Notes: generated by a model not told the origin, from the letters alone. 64,000 nt of DNA from an uncultured Lachnospiraceae bacterium (GCA_910577045.1 CAJTLB010000008.1:1-64000); one strand, 5' to 3'. Positions 1 through 8,179 are shown, numbered from the stretch's first letter. Numbers and translations are program-made.

Positions 1-37
1 TCTGCTCCCGGAAAATTTTATACTTTTTTGTGTCTAC

Positions 38-607
38 TTACTTGACTATAGTCCACCTGTCTTCATTGATTTCCTTTTTTAAGAGTTCCTCATAGAAAAG
101 AGCCTCTTGATGGGCAATGCGTTTCTGCATCTTTTTGTTGTTGGCCCTTGCCTTTACATGAGTGGCATCCACAAAAACCTCACTGGGATCAACGAGTTTA
201 AATTTATAACACTCCATCAGGATATGGGAAAATATCTGTCCAAAAAGATCGGTATCCTTAAATCGTCTGGTATAGTTTTTTCCGAATGTAGAAAAATGCG
301 GCACCTTATCCAGCATATCCAGACCAAGAAACCACCGGTAGGCAACATTTACCTCGATTTCCTTACAGGTCTGTCGCATGCTTTTGATCCCATAGAGATA
401 CTGAATAAAAGGAATCTTGATCAGCATCACGGGATCCATACTGGGACGGCCATTGTCCGGCGAATATTTTTCGGCTACAAGGTCATAAATAAAGTTCCAG
501 TCAATGGCTTTATCTATGATTCGAAGAAGGTGGTCTTGTGGAACCATGTCATCCATGCAAAGGAACTGCACCTGCCCGCGTTTTTTATCTGCATTCTGAG
601 TCATCAT
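38..607 (-). pseudogene. IS1182-family transposase, 3'-truncated
   Basis: The reading frame begins with the typical IS1182 N-terminus (MMTQNADKKRGQVQF, then the DUF772-like segment with PSMDPVMLIKIPFIQYLYGI and the DDE-domain start VFVDATHVKARAN). A Shine-Dalgarno (ggcaggag) sits about 9 nt before the ATG at 607, so the in-frame extension up to 715 is not used. Family members run to roughly 450-500 residues; here the frame ends after about 189 residues, just after the conserved KKEINEDR segment, where the sequence stops resembling a transposase. An extended -10 (TGGTATAAT) lies at about 641-649. The element is therefore a remnant with no catalytic C-terminal half, unable to transpose itself. 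Confidence 0.85.
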
Positions 608-652
608 AATTGGAATCTCCTGCCTTGATTTAATACCTTTATTATACCAGAA

Positions 653-695
653 AAGTGCCGGAAAGTCCGCATAAATACTAAACTTTCCGGCACTT
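653..695. repeat. 14-bp inverted repeat upstream of transposase
   Basis: Perfect arms AAGTGCCGGAAAGT (653-666) and ACTTTCCGGCACTT (682-695) with a 15-nt loop. The proximal arm lies over the spacer of the transposase promoter. Hairpins at IS ends often sequester start signals from read-through transcripts; that role here is inference. Confidence 0.7.
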
Positions 696-700
696 GGCAC

Positions 701-727
701 AGAAAAATCCCGCACAAGAGTGCGGGA
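701..727 (-). terminator. hairpin at IS edge, terminator-like
   Basis: TCCCGCAC (708-715), loop AAGA, GTGCGGGA (720-727), followed on the minus strand by TTTTTC. It would stop read-through from the icd operon into the IS remnant. Confidence 0.65.
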
Positions 728-745
728 CTTTGTCTACAGTCTGAA

Positions 746-766
746 ACAGCCCACAAAATGGGCTGT
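746..766 (-). terminator. terminator after icd
   Basis: Stem ACAGCCCA/TGGGCTGT (746-753, 759-766) with a 5-nt loop, 8 nt after the icd stop. The U-tract is short (TTTC), so it may act with the next hairpin. Confidence 0.6.
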
Positions 767-773
767 CTGTTAT

Positions 774-1982
774 TTATAGGCTGGCTTCTAACGTATGGCG
801 TACTGCTTTTATAAATTCTTCTGTATTTAACGCCTCTGCCTCTTTTAAAGTTGTAATAATCGCTAAATCTTTTGTCATTTTTCCAGATTCTACAGTATGG
901 ATACATGCCTGTTCTAATTTATCTGCAAAAACCATAAGTTCTTTATTCCCATCCAATTCCCCACGTTTCCTTAATGCGCCTGTCCATGCAAAAATCGTAG
1001 CAATTGGGTTTGTAGAAGTTTCTTCCCCTTTTAAATACTTATAATAATGCCTTTGCACAGTCCCATGTGCTGCTTCATATTCATATTTCCCGTCTGGGGA
1101 TACCAAAACAGAAGTCATCATAGACAAAGAGCCAAATGCAGTGGCTAACATATCGCTCATTACATCTCCATCATAGTTTTTACATGCCCAAATATAACCT
1201 CCATTAGATCGGATTACTCTTGCTACTGCATCATCAATTAATGTATAAAAATATTCAATCCCAAGCCCTTCAAATTTCTCTTTATATTCTTTTTCATATA
1301 TTTCCTCAAAAATATCCTTAAAAGTATGGTCGTATTTTTTAGAAATCGTGTCTTTACTAGAAAACCATAAATCTTGCTTTGTATCTATAGCAAAGTTAAA
1401 ACAGCTTCTTGCAAAACTTTCTATGGAATGGTTTAAATTATGCATCCCTTGCACAATGCCTGCCCCTTTAAACTCATGAATCAATTCACGTATTTCTTCC
1501 CCATTTTCCTTTGTATAAACTAATTCACATTTTCCTGCTTCTGGTATCTTCATCTCAGTAGCCTTATAAACATCCCCATACGCATGCCTTGCAATTGTAA
1601 TAGGTTTTACCCAATTCTTTACATAAGGTTCAATTCCTTTTACAATAATTGGCGCACGGAACACAGTACCATCTAAAATCGCACGGATTGTACCATTTGG
1701 ACTTTTCCACATTTCTTTTAAATGGTACTCTTCTACTCTAGCAGCATTTGGTGTAATAGTAGCACATTTTACTGCCACCCCATACTTTTTTGTAGCAAGG
1801 GCAGAATCTGTCGTCACCTTGTCATCTGTCTGGTTCCGGTATTCCAGCCCTAAATCGTAATATTCTGTCTTTAAATCTATAAATGGAAGCAATAGCTCAT
1901 CCTTAATCAACTTCCAAAGAACCCTTGTCATTTCATCTCCATCCATCTCCACTAATGGTATTGTCATTTTAATTTTTTCCAT
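774..1982 (-). CDS. icd: NADP-dependent isocitrate dehydrogenase
   Basis: Oxidatively decarboxylates isocitrate to 2-oxoglutarate in the cytosol. The 402-residue protein is of the eukaryote-like homodimeric type rather than the E. coli type: the N-terminus IPLVEMDGDEMTRVLWK, the substrate-loop KCATITPNAARVEEY and the segment YEAAHGTVQRHYY are characteristic, and the length matches that group. It is the last gene of an operon with Re-citrate synthase and a GntR regulator, overlapping the regulator's stop by 14 nt. With an aconitase encoded elsewhere this gives the oxidative half-cycle to glutamate. A hairpin follows the stop. Identification is firm; strict NADP preference is inferred from the subfamily. 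Confidence 0.95.
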   Translation of the reverse strand: MEKIKMTIPLVEMDGDEMTRVLWKLIKDELLLPFIDLKTEYYDLGLEYRNQTDDKVTTDSALATKKYGVAVKCATITPNAARVEEYHLKEMWKSPNGTIRAILDGTVFRAPIIVKGIEPYVKNWVKPITIARHAYGDVYKATEMKIPEAGKCELVYTKENGEEIRELIHEFKGAGIVQGMHNLNHSIESFARSCFNFAIDTKQDLWFSSKDTISKKYDHTFKDIFEEIYEKEYKEKFEGLGIEYFYTLIDDAVARVIRSNGGYIWACKNYDGDVMSDMLATAFGSLSMMTSVLVSPDGKYEYEAAHGTVQRHYYKYLKGEETSTNPIATIFAWTGALRKRGELDGNKELMVFADKLEQACIHTVESGKMTKDLAIITTLKEAEALNTEEFIKAVRHTLEASL

Positions 1983-2682
1983 TGATATCCTCCATTTTCT
2001 TTTCTTCTACATTCCCAGAAGCTTTTAGCAAATTTTTTAATCCATAATGATCAATATTTTTAATTGTATTTAACACATGCTTATGGGCAAGTTCTTCTGC
2101 AAGCTCTGGTTTTTTCTGTTCAATTGCCTGTAAAATCATCCGATGTTCCTGATTTGATTTTTCTGCCCTTCCTTCTGTTGCAAGGGAAACCCTGCGCACC
2201 CTTTCCACATAATGGTGGAAATTAGAAAGCATATGTTCCATAATTCGGCTTTCTGATGCCTGGTACAAGATTTCATGGAATCTTGTATCTAATTCACAGA
2301 CCTGCGCATAATTTCCTTTTGCTGCATAAAACTCAGAAAGTTCCACATTTTCTGTAAGTTCCTTTCTTTGCCCTGCTGTACTGTAAATAGCAGCCCATTT
2401 CGCACAAAGCCCTTCTAACGCCGATCTTGCTGCATAAATATCCTGAATATCACGCTCTGTAAGCCCCATGACATAAGCACCTTTATTAGGGATAATTTTT
2501 ACCAGCCCCTCCAGCTCTAGCTGCCTTAGTGCTTCCCTTACAGGAGTCCTACTCACTCCAAGTTCTTGCCCTAATGTAATTTCTTTTAGTTCTTCTTGTT
2601 GTTTATATTTCCCGGATAAAATTCCCTCCCGGATTTCATTAAATACTCTGCCTCTTAGAGAATATTTATCACTTATGTCCAT
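1969..2682 (-). CDS. GntR/FadR-family transcriptional regulator (FCD domain)
   Basis: 237 residues. Residues about 8-75 form the GntR winged helix (SLRGRVFNEIREGILSGKY, LGVSRTPVREALRQLELEGLV). Residues about 85-215 form the helical FCD ligand-binding domain, with acidic and His positions (ELDTRFHEILYQAS, HRMILQAIE) of the kind that bind a carboxylate through a metal. It lies between citrate synthase and icd with overlaps of 10 and 14 nt, so the three genes are translated from one message. A 22-bp palindrome of GntR type covers the operon promoter, which suggests autoregulation in response to a TCA acid such as citrate or 2-oxoglutarate (inference). Confidence 0.9.
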   Translation of the reverse strand: MDISDKYSLRGRVFNEIREGILSGKYKQQEELKEITLGQELGVSRTPVREALRQLELEGLVKIIPNKGAYVMGLTERDIQDIYAARSALEGLCAKWAAIYSTAGQRKELTENVELSEFYAAKGNYAQVCELDTRFHEILYQASESRIMEHMLSNFHHYVERVRRVSLATEGRAEKSNQEHRMILQAIEQKKPELAEELAHKHVLNTIKNIDHYGLKNLLKASGNVEEKKMEDINGKN

Positions 2683-4067
2683 AACTCGACCCCAAGCTCC
2701 TCACAGCTCTCATGAATTACTTTTAAAAGCTCCTCATCTGTTAATACGGTAACACGGCCGCTTTCATATTCCTTATCTACCCAATCCTTCACCTTTGCTA
2801 CTACTAAAGAATTTTTGTCTATCTGCTTCTCACCCTTTAACTTAAAATAAGTATTCATCCAATGTGCTATCCCAGCAAGGCCAGATGTATTTGAAACAGC
2901 TACCAATACTGGCCTATTCAATAATTTCTCTGTATCAAAAATATTATATATTTCCTCATTTTTCAACAAGCCATCTGCATGTATCCCTGCACGCGTCACA
3001 TTAAAGTTTTTCCCTGCAAATGGAGTTCTTTCTGGTATTTGATATCCAATCTCTTTTTCAAAATATTCTGCTAGTTCTGTAATTATCCTTGTATCCATGC
3101 CATCTAACGTTCCTTTTAACTGGGCATATTCAAATACCATTGCCTCAAGGGGTGTATTCCCTGTCCTTTCTCCAATCCCAAACAGCGAGCAGTTCACGCC
3201 TCCTGCACCATATAACCATGCTGTTGTTGAATTTGTGACTGCCTTATAAAAATCATTATGCCCATGCCATTCTAGTAATTCCGAAGGCACTCCTGCATGT
3301 GTCGTTAATCCATAAATAATTCCTTGCACACTTCTTGGAATAGAAGCCCCAGAAAAGTTCACTCCATACCCCATTGTGTCACAAGCGCGGATACGGACTG
3401 GTATCTGGTACTCATCCATTAACTTCATTAATTCCAAAGCAAATGGAATGACAAAGCCATAAATATCAGAACGGGTAATATCTTCAAAATGGCATCTTGG
3501 GCTAATCCCTGTTTCCAAACACTCCCTTACAATACTTAAATAATGCTCCATTGCCTGTTTTCTTGTCATTTTCATTTTGTAAAAGATATGGTAATCGGAA
3601 CAGCTTACTAATATTCCTGTTTCCTTCATTCCAATCTCTTTTACCAACTCAAAATCCTTCTTATTGGCACGGATCCAACTGCTAATTTCTGGAAATTGAT
3701 ACCCCCTTTCCATACATTTATATACTGCGTCTCTATCTTTCTTACTATATAAAAAGAATTCTGACTGGCGGATAATGCCGTTTGGCCCTCCCAGCCTATG
3801 TAAATAATCATAAATTGCCACAATCTGATCTGTAGAGTAAGGCGCCCTTGACTGTTGCCCATCACGGAAAGTAGTATCTGTAATATAAATATTTTCTGGC
3901 ATATTATGAGGAACTACACGGTTATTAAATGCAATTTTAGGCACTTCATCATATGGGAAAAGGTTCCTAAAAATATTCGGCTCTGCCACATCATTTAATT
4001 GATAAATTGGCTCCTCCAATGATAAAAGATTGGTATGTTTATCCACAATCACTCTTCTGTTTTCCAT
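2673..4067 (-). CDS. Re-citrate synthase
   Basis: 464 residues of the HMGL-like/isopropylmalate synthase fold, not the usual Si-citrate synthase fold. Visible signatures are the metal and catalytic motif TDTTFRDGQQSR (about 64-75), the HGHNDFYKA metal-ligand motif, the GERTGNTPLEA segment and the C-terminal NVTRAGIHADGLLKNEEIY. The pattern agrees with what I recall of the characterised Clostridium kluyveri Re-citrate synthase. It would condense oxaloacetate and acetyl-CoA to citrate with Re stereochemistry, feeding icd in the same operon. Homocitrate synthase or isopropylmalate synthase are the alternatives; pairing with icd favours citrate. RBS AAAAGGAGG lies 8 nt before the ATG. Confidence 0.85.
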   Translation of the reverse strand: MENRRVIVDKHTNLLSLEEPIYQLNDVAEPNIFRNLFPYDEVPKIAFNNRVVPHNMPENIYITDTTFRDGQQSRAPYSTDQIVAIYDYLHRLGGPNGIIRQSEFFLYSKKDRDAVYKCMERGYQFPEISSWIRANKKDFELVKEIGMKETGILVSCSDYHIFYKMKMTRKQAMEHYLSIVRECLETGISPRCHFEDITRSDIYGFVIPFALELMKLMDEYQIPVRIRACDTMGYGVNFSGASIPRSVQGIIYGLTTHAGVPSELLEWHGHNDFYKAVTNSTTAWLYGAGGVNCSLFGIGERTGNTPLEAMVFEYAQLKGTLDGMDTRIITELAEYFEKEIGYQIPERTPFAGKNFNVTRAGIHADGLLKNEEIYNIFDTEKLLNRPVLVAVSNTSGLAGIAHWMNTYFKLKGEKQIDKNSLVVAKVKDWVDKEYESGRVTVLTDEELLKVIHESCEELGVELWT

Positions 4068-4128
4068 TTTTCATATCCTCCTTTTACGCAACACAGACAT
4101 GGATACCTTTTTCTGCCTGTCAACATTG

Positions 4129-4162
4129 GTATAATTGTATACAATTATACAAAATTTGTCAA
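4129..4162 (-). promoter_or_regulatory. citrate operon promoter with GntR-type operator
   Basis: On the minus strand TTGACA (4162-4157), a 17-nt spacer and TACAAT (4139-4134) form a consensus sigma-A promoter. A perfect 22-bp palindrome (4129-4150, half-site GTATAATTGTA) covers the -10 and the spacer. Its core resembles the TTGTATACAA-like sites of FadR/GntR proteins. The adjacent GntR gene is the natural candidate to bind it as repressor. Confidence 0.8.
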
Positions 4163-4303
4163 GAAAATTTCTAAACCAAATACTTATGCACCAAACATCT
4201 TAACCTTACTGGCATAATCAAATAGAAAAGCTTCCTTTCCCTGCTTGCGCGTTGAGCATCCATTAGATTTTGCTGACATATTCCATTTGGAAACCCATGT
4301 GCA

Positions 4304-4339
4304 TAAAAAAGGAACTGTTATTCTATAACAGCCCCTTTA
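4304..4339 (-). terminator. terminator downstream of tRNA-Thr
   Basis: On the minus strand: stem CTGTTAT/ATAACAG extended by GG/CC pairs, then TTCCTTTTTT. It lies about 60 nt after the tRNA 3' end and ends its transcript. Confidence 0.7.
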
Positions 4340-4396
4340 TAAGATAAAACCATATAGTAATCCTTGCTTTAGAAAATACAAATTTTCTTTTTATTA

Positions 4397-4469
4397 AGCT
4401 GGAAAAGGGACTTGAACCCTCGACCCCTTCATTACGAGTGAAGTGCTCTACCAACTGAGCTATTCCAGC
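4397..4469 (-). tRNA. tRNA-Thr (anticodon CGU)
   Basis: A 73-nt cloverleaf without encoded CCA: acceptor GCTGGAA/TTCCAGC, D-arm AGCTCAGTTGGTAGAGC, anticodon stem CTTCA/TGAAG with loop CTCGTAA (anticodon CGT), T-arm with GGTTCAAGTCC, and discriminator U as expected for Thr. It reads ACG codons. A consensus promoter lies immediately upstream and a terminator downstream, so it is a stand-alone tRNA gene. Confidence 0.95.
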
Positions 4470-4485
4470 CTGCTACACAAAATAT

Positions 4486-4514
4486 AGTTTATAACAGGTT
4501 TTTCACCTTGTCAA
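4486..4514 (-). promoter_or_regulatory. promoter of tRNA-Thr
   Basis: Minus-strand TTGACA (4514-4509), 17-nt spacer, TAAACT (4491-4486). Transcription would start about 8-10 nt before the tRNA 5' end. Confidence 0.75.
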
Positions 4515-4592
4515 GCATTTTTATAAAATAAAAAATGGAAGGAATGAGATTCTTTTTTTTACACAAAATAAAAAAGAAAGGAGTGAAAAACT

Positions 4593-4787
4593 ATGTTAGA
4601 TGATTATAAAGAAGATTATGATGACGATTTTTTAGATGATTCTTATTCTATTTCTGCCATGGAGTGCACTGGGCTTATGCCAACCCCACCACAGACTTCT
4701 GATGAATGGGAATCTTACCAGGCATTATACGCTATGCAGCTTACTAGTGGCATTGATAATTCTAAACCCAAAGATAAAAATCCTTAA
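4593..4787 (+). CDS. small acidic hypothetical protein
   Basis: 64 residues with a strong RBS (gaaaggagtg, 8 nt before the ATG). The N-terminal third is very acidic (DDYKEDYDDDFLDD), followed by SAMECTGLMPTPPQTSDEWESYQALYAMQ and a Lys/Asp tail. There is no signal peptide or membrane segment. I do not recognise a family; the Trp/Tyr-containing middle looks conserved and foldable rather than random. It precedes the 17-bp repeat array and the DUF4867-like gene, and may share a transcript with them. Confidence 0.6.
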   Translation: MLDDYKEDYDDDFLDDSYSISAMECTGLMPTPPQTSDEWESYQALYAMQLTSGIDNSKPKDKNP

Positions 4788-4824
4788 ATTCGAATTGCAA
4801 ATATCTCCTAATCCGTTATAATAG

Positions 4825-4936
4825 AAACAGGCAGATCGCTATCTGAACCAGGTTATTATCTGTATCAGACTGTTGTCTATATTAGATTGTTATCTGAGGC
4901 AGATTATTATCCGTATCAGATTATATCTGCCTGTTT
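4825..4936. repeat. five 17-bp tandem near-palindromic repeats between 12-bp inverted arms
   Basis: Five contiguous units of exactly 17 bp fill 4840-4924 (starts 4840, 4857, 4874, 4891, 4908), consensus TATCTGTATCAGATTAT. Each unit is itself nearly palindromic (ATCTG, two or three bases, CAGAT). The array is bracketed by perfect inverted arms AAACAGGCAGAT (4825-4836) and ATCTGCCTGTTT (4925-4936), the second followed by an AT-rich tract. It lies between the stop at 4787 and the start at 4968. It may form a multi-hairpin RNA leader or terminator, or be an array of operator sites. Confidence 0.85.
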
Positions 4937-4967
4937 ATTATATTAATAGAAGGGATGGTTAATACAT

Positions 4968-5585
4968 ATGGTAGTGTACAATGTAAACAGTGAGGAGTTT
5001 AAAAAATATGGGAGAATTATTGCTTCCTTACAGCTTAATGAAATTGTAAAAGAAATGGAACATACCCCTTGTCCAGAGGATGTGGTTTATATTCCTTCTG
5101 CGCCTGAACTAGAGCAGCTTCCCATTTACCAAGAACTCCAAACTATGATATATGGGGAACTTCCTATCCAGGTAGGATATTGTAATGGGCATAATAACAA
5201 GCTAAACGCATTGGAATATCACCGTTCCAGTGAAATTAATATTGCTGCCACGGATTTAATCCTTTTACTTGGCATACAGCAAGATATTACTGATACTTTT
5301 ACCTATAATACTTCTAACGTTGAGGCATTTCTTCTTCCAGCTAATACGGCAGTTGAAATATATGCCACTACACTCCACTATGCTCCTTGTAGCGTAAAAG
5401 GAAATGGTTTCCGTTGTGTGGTAGTCCTTCCTAAAGATACTAATTTGCCGCTTGATAAACCACATAATAACTCTACAGAGGACAAACTGCTAACAGCTAA
5501 AAATAAATGGCTAATTGCACACAAGGAATCTGGCATAGAAGGTAATGTACATTTTGGGCTAGAAGGCGAGAATATTACAATTTAA
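4968..5585 (+). CDS. DUF4867-like cupin-type protein
   Basis: 205 residues with RBS agaaggg about 9 nt before the ATG. The central part (LILLLGIQQDI, VEAFLLPANTAVEIYATTLHYAPC, GFRCVVVLPK) reads as the beta-strand core of a cupin-like fold and matches my recollection of the DUF4867 family, whose members often accompany sugar-metabolism genes. No enzymatic activity can be assigned; the conserved His in TLHYAPC and the nearby Glu could be metal ligands. A strong hairpin follows. The tandem-repeat array lies in its 5' region and could control it. Confidence 0.65.
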   Translation: MVVYNVNSEEFKKYGRIIASLQLNEIVKEMEHTPCPEDVVYIPSAPELEQLPIYQELQTMIYGELPIQVGYCNGHNNKLNALEYHRSSEINIAATDLILLLGIQQDITDTFTYNTSNVEAFLLPANTAVEIYATTLHYAPCSVKGNGFRCVVVLPKDTNLPLDKPHNNSTEDKLLTAKNKWLIAHKESGIEGNVHFGLEGENITI

Positions 5586-5611
5586 GAAAAAATTCCTATA
5601 AAATGAGGAGG

Positions 5612-5640
5612 GCCGGTAATCAAATGATTACCGGCATTTA
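5612..5640 (+). terminator. hairpin after DUF4867-like gene
   Basis: Perfect arms GCCGGTAATCA (5612-5622) and TGATTACCGGC (5625-5635), followed by ATTTATTA. Strong stem, weak U-tract. Confidence 0.65.
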
Positions 5641-5714
5641 TTATGAAAAACTTTTGTATTAGTCAATAGGCTTTTTATGTGTTTGTTTTTTCTAAATATA
5701 GTATATCCAGCCTT

Positions 5715-5729
5715 CATGAATAATTCATG
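5715..5729. promoter_or_regulatory. palindrome upstream of ABC importer
   Basis: CATGAAT-A-ATTCATG, a 15-bp palindrome in the 225-nt AT-rich leader before the ABC genes. It could be an operator. No TPP or other riboswitch core that I know is visible in this leader. Confidence 0.3.
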
Positions 5730-5863
5730 TTTCCTGTGTTAAAGGTTTTTGAATAGTTTGTGAACAAATCATTAACAAAACATCCTTTTCTCTTTTTATC
5801 GCCACTCACACTCTAATAAAAAATCCATATTATATTATATCAGTTTAAAAAAGGAGGTAGCCA

Positions 5864-6631
5864 ATGAAACCTATACTGGAACTTGACCATGTAAACTATT
5901 CCTATCATTCCCTTAATGGTGAAACAAATGCCCTAAAAGATATTTCCTTTACTGTGGCACCTGGCGAATTTATTGCCATTGTTGGTCCCAGTGGCTGTGG
6001 CAAATCCACTCTCCTATCATTAATCTCTGGACTGATTAAGCCGGAAAGCGGCTCTATCCTTATAAACGGAACCGAAAATAATGCCGGGAATACCAATATT
6101 GGCTATATGCTACAAAAAGATCATCTTTTTGAATGGCGAACCATTTACAGTAATGTCACTCTCGGCTTAGAGATCCAACATCAAATGACACCAGAACGTT
6201 TAAAAAACGTGGATCATATGTTAGAACTCTATGGGCTTTCTGGTTTTACGAAACAAAGGCCTTCACAACTTTCTGGTGGAATGCGCCAACGTGCTGCACT
6301 TATACGGACGCTTGCCATGGAACCAGATCTATTGTTATTAGATGAGCCATTTTCTGCACTAGACTATCAGACCAGGTTAGAGGTTTGTGACGATATTGCC
6401 ACAATTATCAAACGGGAAAAGAAAACAGCTATATTAGTAACCCATGATTTATCAGAAGCAATTTCTGTTGGGAACCGCATAATTATCCTTTCCAAAAGGC
6501 CAGGAACCATACAAAAGATTGTACCAATTTCTTTTTCTATACCAAACTATACTCCTATGCAGTCTAGAAATGCACCCGAATTCCAAGAATACTTTAATAC
6601 AATTTGGAAGGAGCTGAACCATCATGGATAA
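5864..6631 (+). CDS. NitT/TauT-type ABC transporter, ATP-binding protein
   Basis: 255-residue ATPase: Walker A GPSGCGKST (about 43-51), Q-loop MLQKDHLF, signature LSGGMRQR, Walker B LLLLDEPFSALD, H-loop VTHD. The Q-loop and the NRIIILSKRPG segment after the H-loop are typical of the nitrate/sulfonate/taurine/pyrimidine-precursor family. RBS AAGGAGGT lies 6 nt before the ATG. The stop overlaps the permease start by 8 nt. No substrate-binding protein is encoded nearby, so the substrate cannot be inferred. Confidence 0.9.
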   Translation: MKPILELDHVNYSYHSLNGETNALKDISFTVAPGEFIAIVGPSGCGKSTLLSLISGLIKPESGSILINGTENNAGNTNIGYMLQKDHLFEWRTIYSNVTLGLEIQHQMTPERLKNVDHMLELYGLSGFTKQRPSQLSGGMRQRAALIRTLAMEPDLLLLDEPFSALDYQTRLEVCDDIATIIKREKKTAILVTHDLSEAISVGNRIIILSKRPGTIQKIVPISFSIPNYTPMQSRNAPEFQEYFNTIWKELNHHG

Positions 6632-7421
6632 AATATCTCCTATACAACAAAAATTTATCTCCAACCACCAAAAAAGGAAACGGTTTGTCCTATGTCTCCG
6701 TTTCCTTATCTTAATTCTATTTTTTGCTTCTTGGGAGCTATCTGCTAGAATAGGGTTTTTAGATTCCTTTATCTTCAGCAGCCCAAGCCGCATTTTACGT
6801 TGTATGGCACAAATGGCATCTGATGGATCTCTATTCTACCACACAGGTGTCACTATTGCAGAAACTATAATTAGCTTTTTTTTAATAACTGTTATTGGTA
6901 TTCTATTTGCTATCCTACTTTGGTTAAACCAAAGCCTTTCTGAAATTTTGGAACCATATTTAGTGGTACTTAATAGTTTGCCAAAAACGGCTTTGGCCCC
7001 TGTACTAATTGTATGGCTTGGCAATAATATTAAAACCATTATCGTAGCGGCTGTTTCTGTAGCAGTATTCGGTACGATTCTTACTATTTATACAGGATTC
7101 CAAAGTGTAGACCCAGAAAAAATTAAATTAATCTATACGTTCCGTGGGACAAAAAAAGATATTCTATACAAGGTAATCCTTCCAAGCACTGTGCCGCTTA
7201 TTATTAGTACAATGAAAGTAAATATTGGGCTTTCTTTAGTAGGTGTTATTATTGGAGAATTCCTTGCAGCAAATGCAGGGCTTGGATATTTAATTATCTA
7301 TGGAAGCCAAGTATTTAAACTTGACTGGGTATTAATGAGTATCTTAATTTTGTGTTTACTGGCTGGTATCTTATATTTACTTACTGGCTCATTAGAAAAA
7401 CGTTATGGCAAAATAAAATAA
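6624..7421 (+). CDS. NitT/TauT-type ABC transporter, permease
   Basis: 265-residue inner-membrane permease with about six hydrophobic segments. The EAA-type coupling loop is visible around residues 165-190 (IYTFRGTKKDILYKVILPSTVPLIISTMKVNIG in the family pattern), which docks onto the ATPase encoded just upstream. The sequence LSWxGNNIKTI and GEFLAANAGLGYLI match the SsuC/TauC/ThiX group. Together the two genes form an importer that needs an extracytoplasmic binding protein; none is adjacent, so a distant lipoprotein must supply it or the gene pair is incomplete. Confidence 0.9.
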   Translation: MDKISPIQQKFISNHQKRKRFVLCLRFLILILFFASWELSARIGFLDSFIFSSPSRILRCMAQMASDGSLFYHTGVTIAETIISFFLITVIGILFAILLWLNQSLSEILEPYLVVLNSLPKTALAPVLIVWLGNNIKTIIVAAVSVAVFGTILTIYTGFQSVDPEKIKLIYTFRGTKKDILYKVILPSTVPLIISTMKVNIGLSLVGVIIGEFLAANAGLGYLIIYGSQVFKLDWVLMSILILCLLAGILYLLTGSLEKRYGKIK

Positions 7422-7432
7422 TAGAATATCCA

Positions 7433-7470
7433 AAAAGGGAATTGTTGCAAAAAATGCAGCAGTCCCTTTT
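7433..7470. terminator. bidirectional terminator
   Basis: AAAAAGGGA-TTGTTGCA loop TGCAGCAG-TCCCTTTT with A-tract and T-tract on both sides. It serves the ABC operon on plus and the 7480-12099 gene group on minus. Confidence 0.8.
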
Positions 7471-7479
7471 ATTTTACTT

Positions 7480-8166
7480 TTACCTTCCTATTTCTATATT
7501 ACCTAACTGCATTATATATTGTATATAATCTAGTAAAGCATACATTTTCCTATTTGGTTCCCCATTCACCTTTACAATATATTCCCTTTGGCTCAATATC
7601 TCCCTGCACAATATAAGAAAACCTTCTGGTATATTCTTTTCTAAAAAAAGAGAACATGTAATTGCATCCCATACAGCCAAAAAATTTTGATACTCTTCTT
7701 GTCCCAATATATGCTTTATTCTATTACTAGAAAATATTGTTTTTCGGAGAAAACAGAAGCCTTGTTCTACTTCTCCATCTAAAACAGCTTGTATACATTT
7801 TATGGCTTCTTGTGTGCTTGCCATATTCCTTAACAAACTATATTCTTTTGATTGTAGTTCTATGGTATCCGCCACAGCAATAATCAATGGCTTTTCCACA
7901 GAACTATCCTCTATACATAAAATACTACCACTAGCGCAGGGAAACACCATTGTATTATCAATATATCCTATTTTAACTTCTTCCAAGCATATTTTTCTTA
8001 TATAGCCTGCTATTATTTTATCTATTGTTTCCATTCTATTGAATAAATCGTTATCCAATATTTCACAAATAATTTGAAAGCCATAAGATATCCCTAATTT
8101 GTAATTCTCTTCTTCTAATTTATTTAAAATAGTGTCTTTTATGGATAATTCTTTTTCTTGTTCCAT
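7480..8166 (-). CDS. hypothetical protein, partner of Rpn-like gene
   Basis: About 228 residues from ATG 8166 (agagtg 9 nt upstream; a GTG at 8178 is an alternative). Nearly all-helical appearance with several Cys residues (ICEILDNDLF, KICLEEVKIGY, ASGSILCIEDSS, EAIKCIQAVLDG); no signal peptide or membrane segment. I recognise no family. It begins within 15 nt of the stop of the Rpn-type nuclease gene and is closed by the shared terminator, so it is probably cotranslated. A regulatory or antitoxin-like partner role is possible but unsupported. Confidence 0.6.
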   Translation of the reverse strand: MEQEKELSIKDTILNKLEEENYKLGISYGFQIICEILDNDLFNRMETIDKIIAGYIRKICLEEVKIGYIDNTMVFPCASGSILCIEDSSVEKPLIIAVADTIELQSKEYSLLRNMASTQEAIKCIQAVLDGEVEQGFCFLRKTIFSSNRIKHILGQEEYQNFLAVWDAITCSLFLEKNIPEGFLILCREILSQREYIVKVNGEPNRKMYALLDYIQYIMQLGNIEIGR

Positions 8167-8179
8167 TATAATAATCACT

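Noticed and set aside
5641..5863. Possible TPP or other riboswitch ahead of the ABC importer
   Set aside because: None of the conserved cores I know can be found; only a short palindrome is present.
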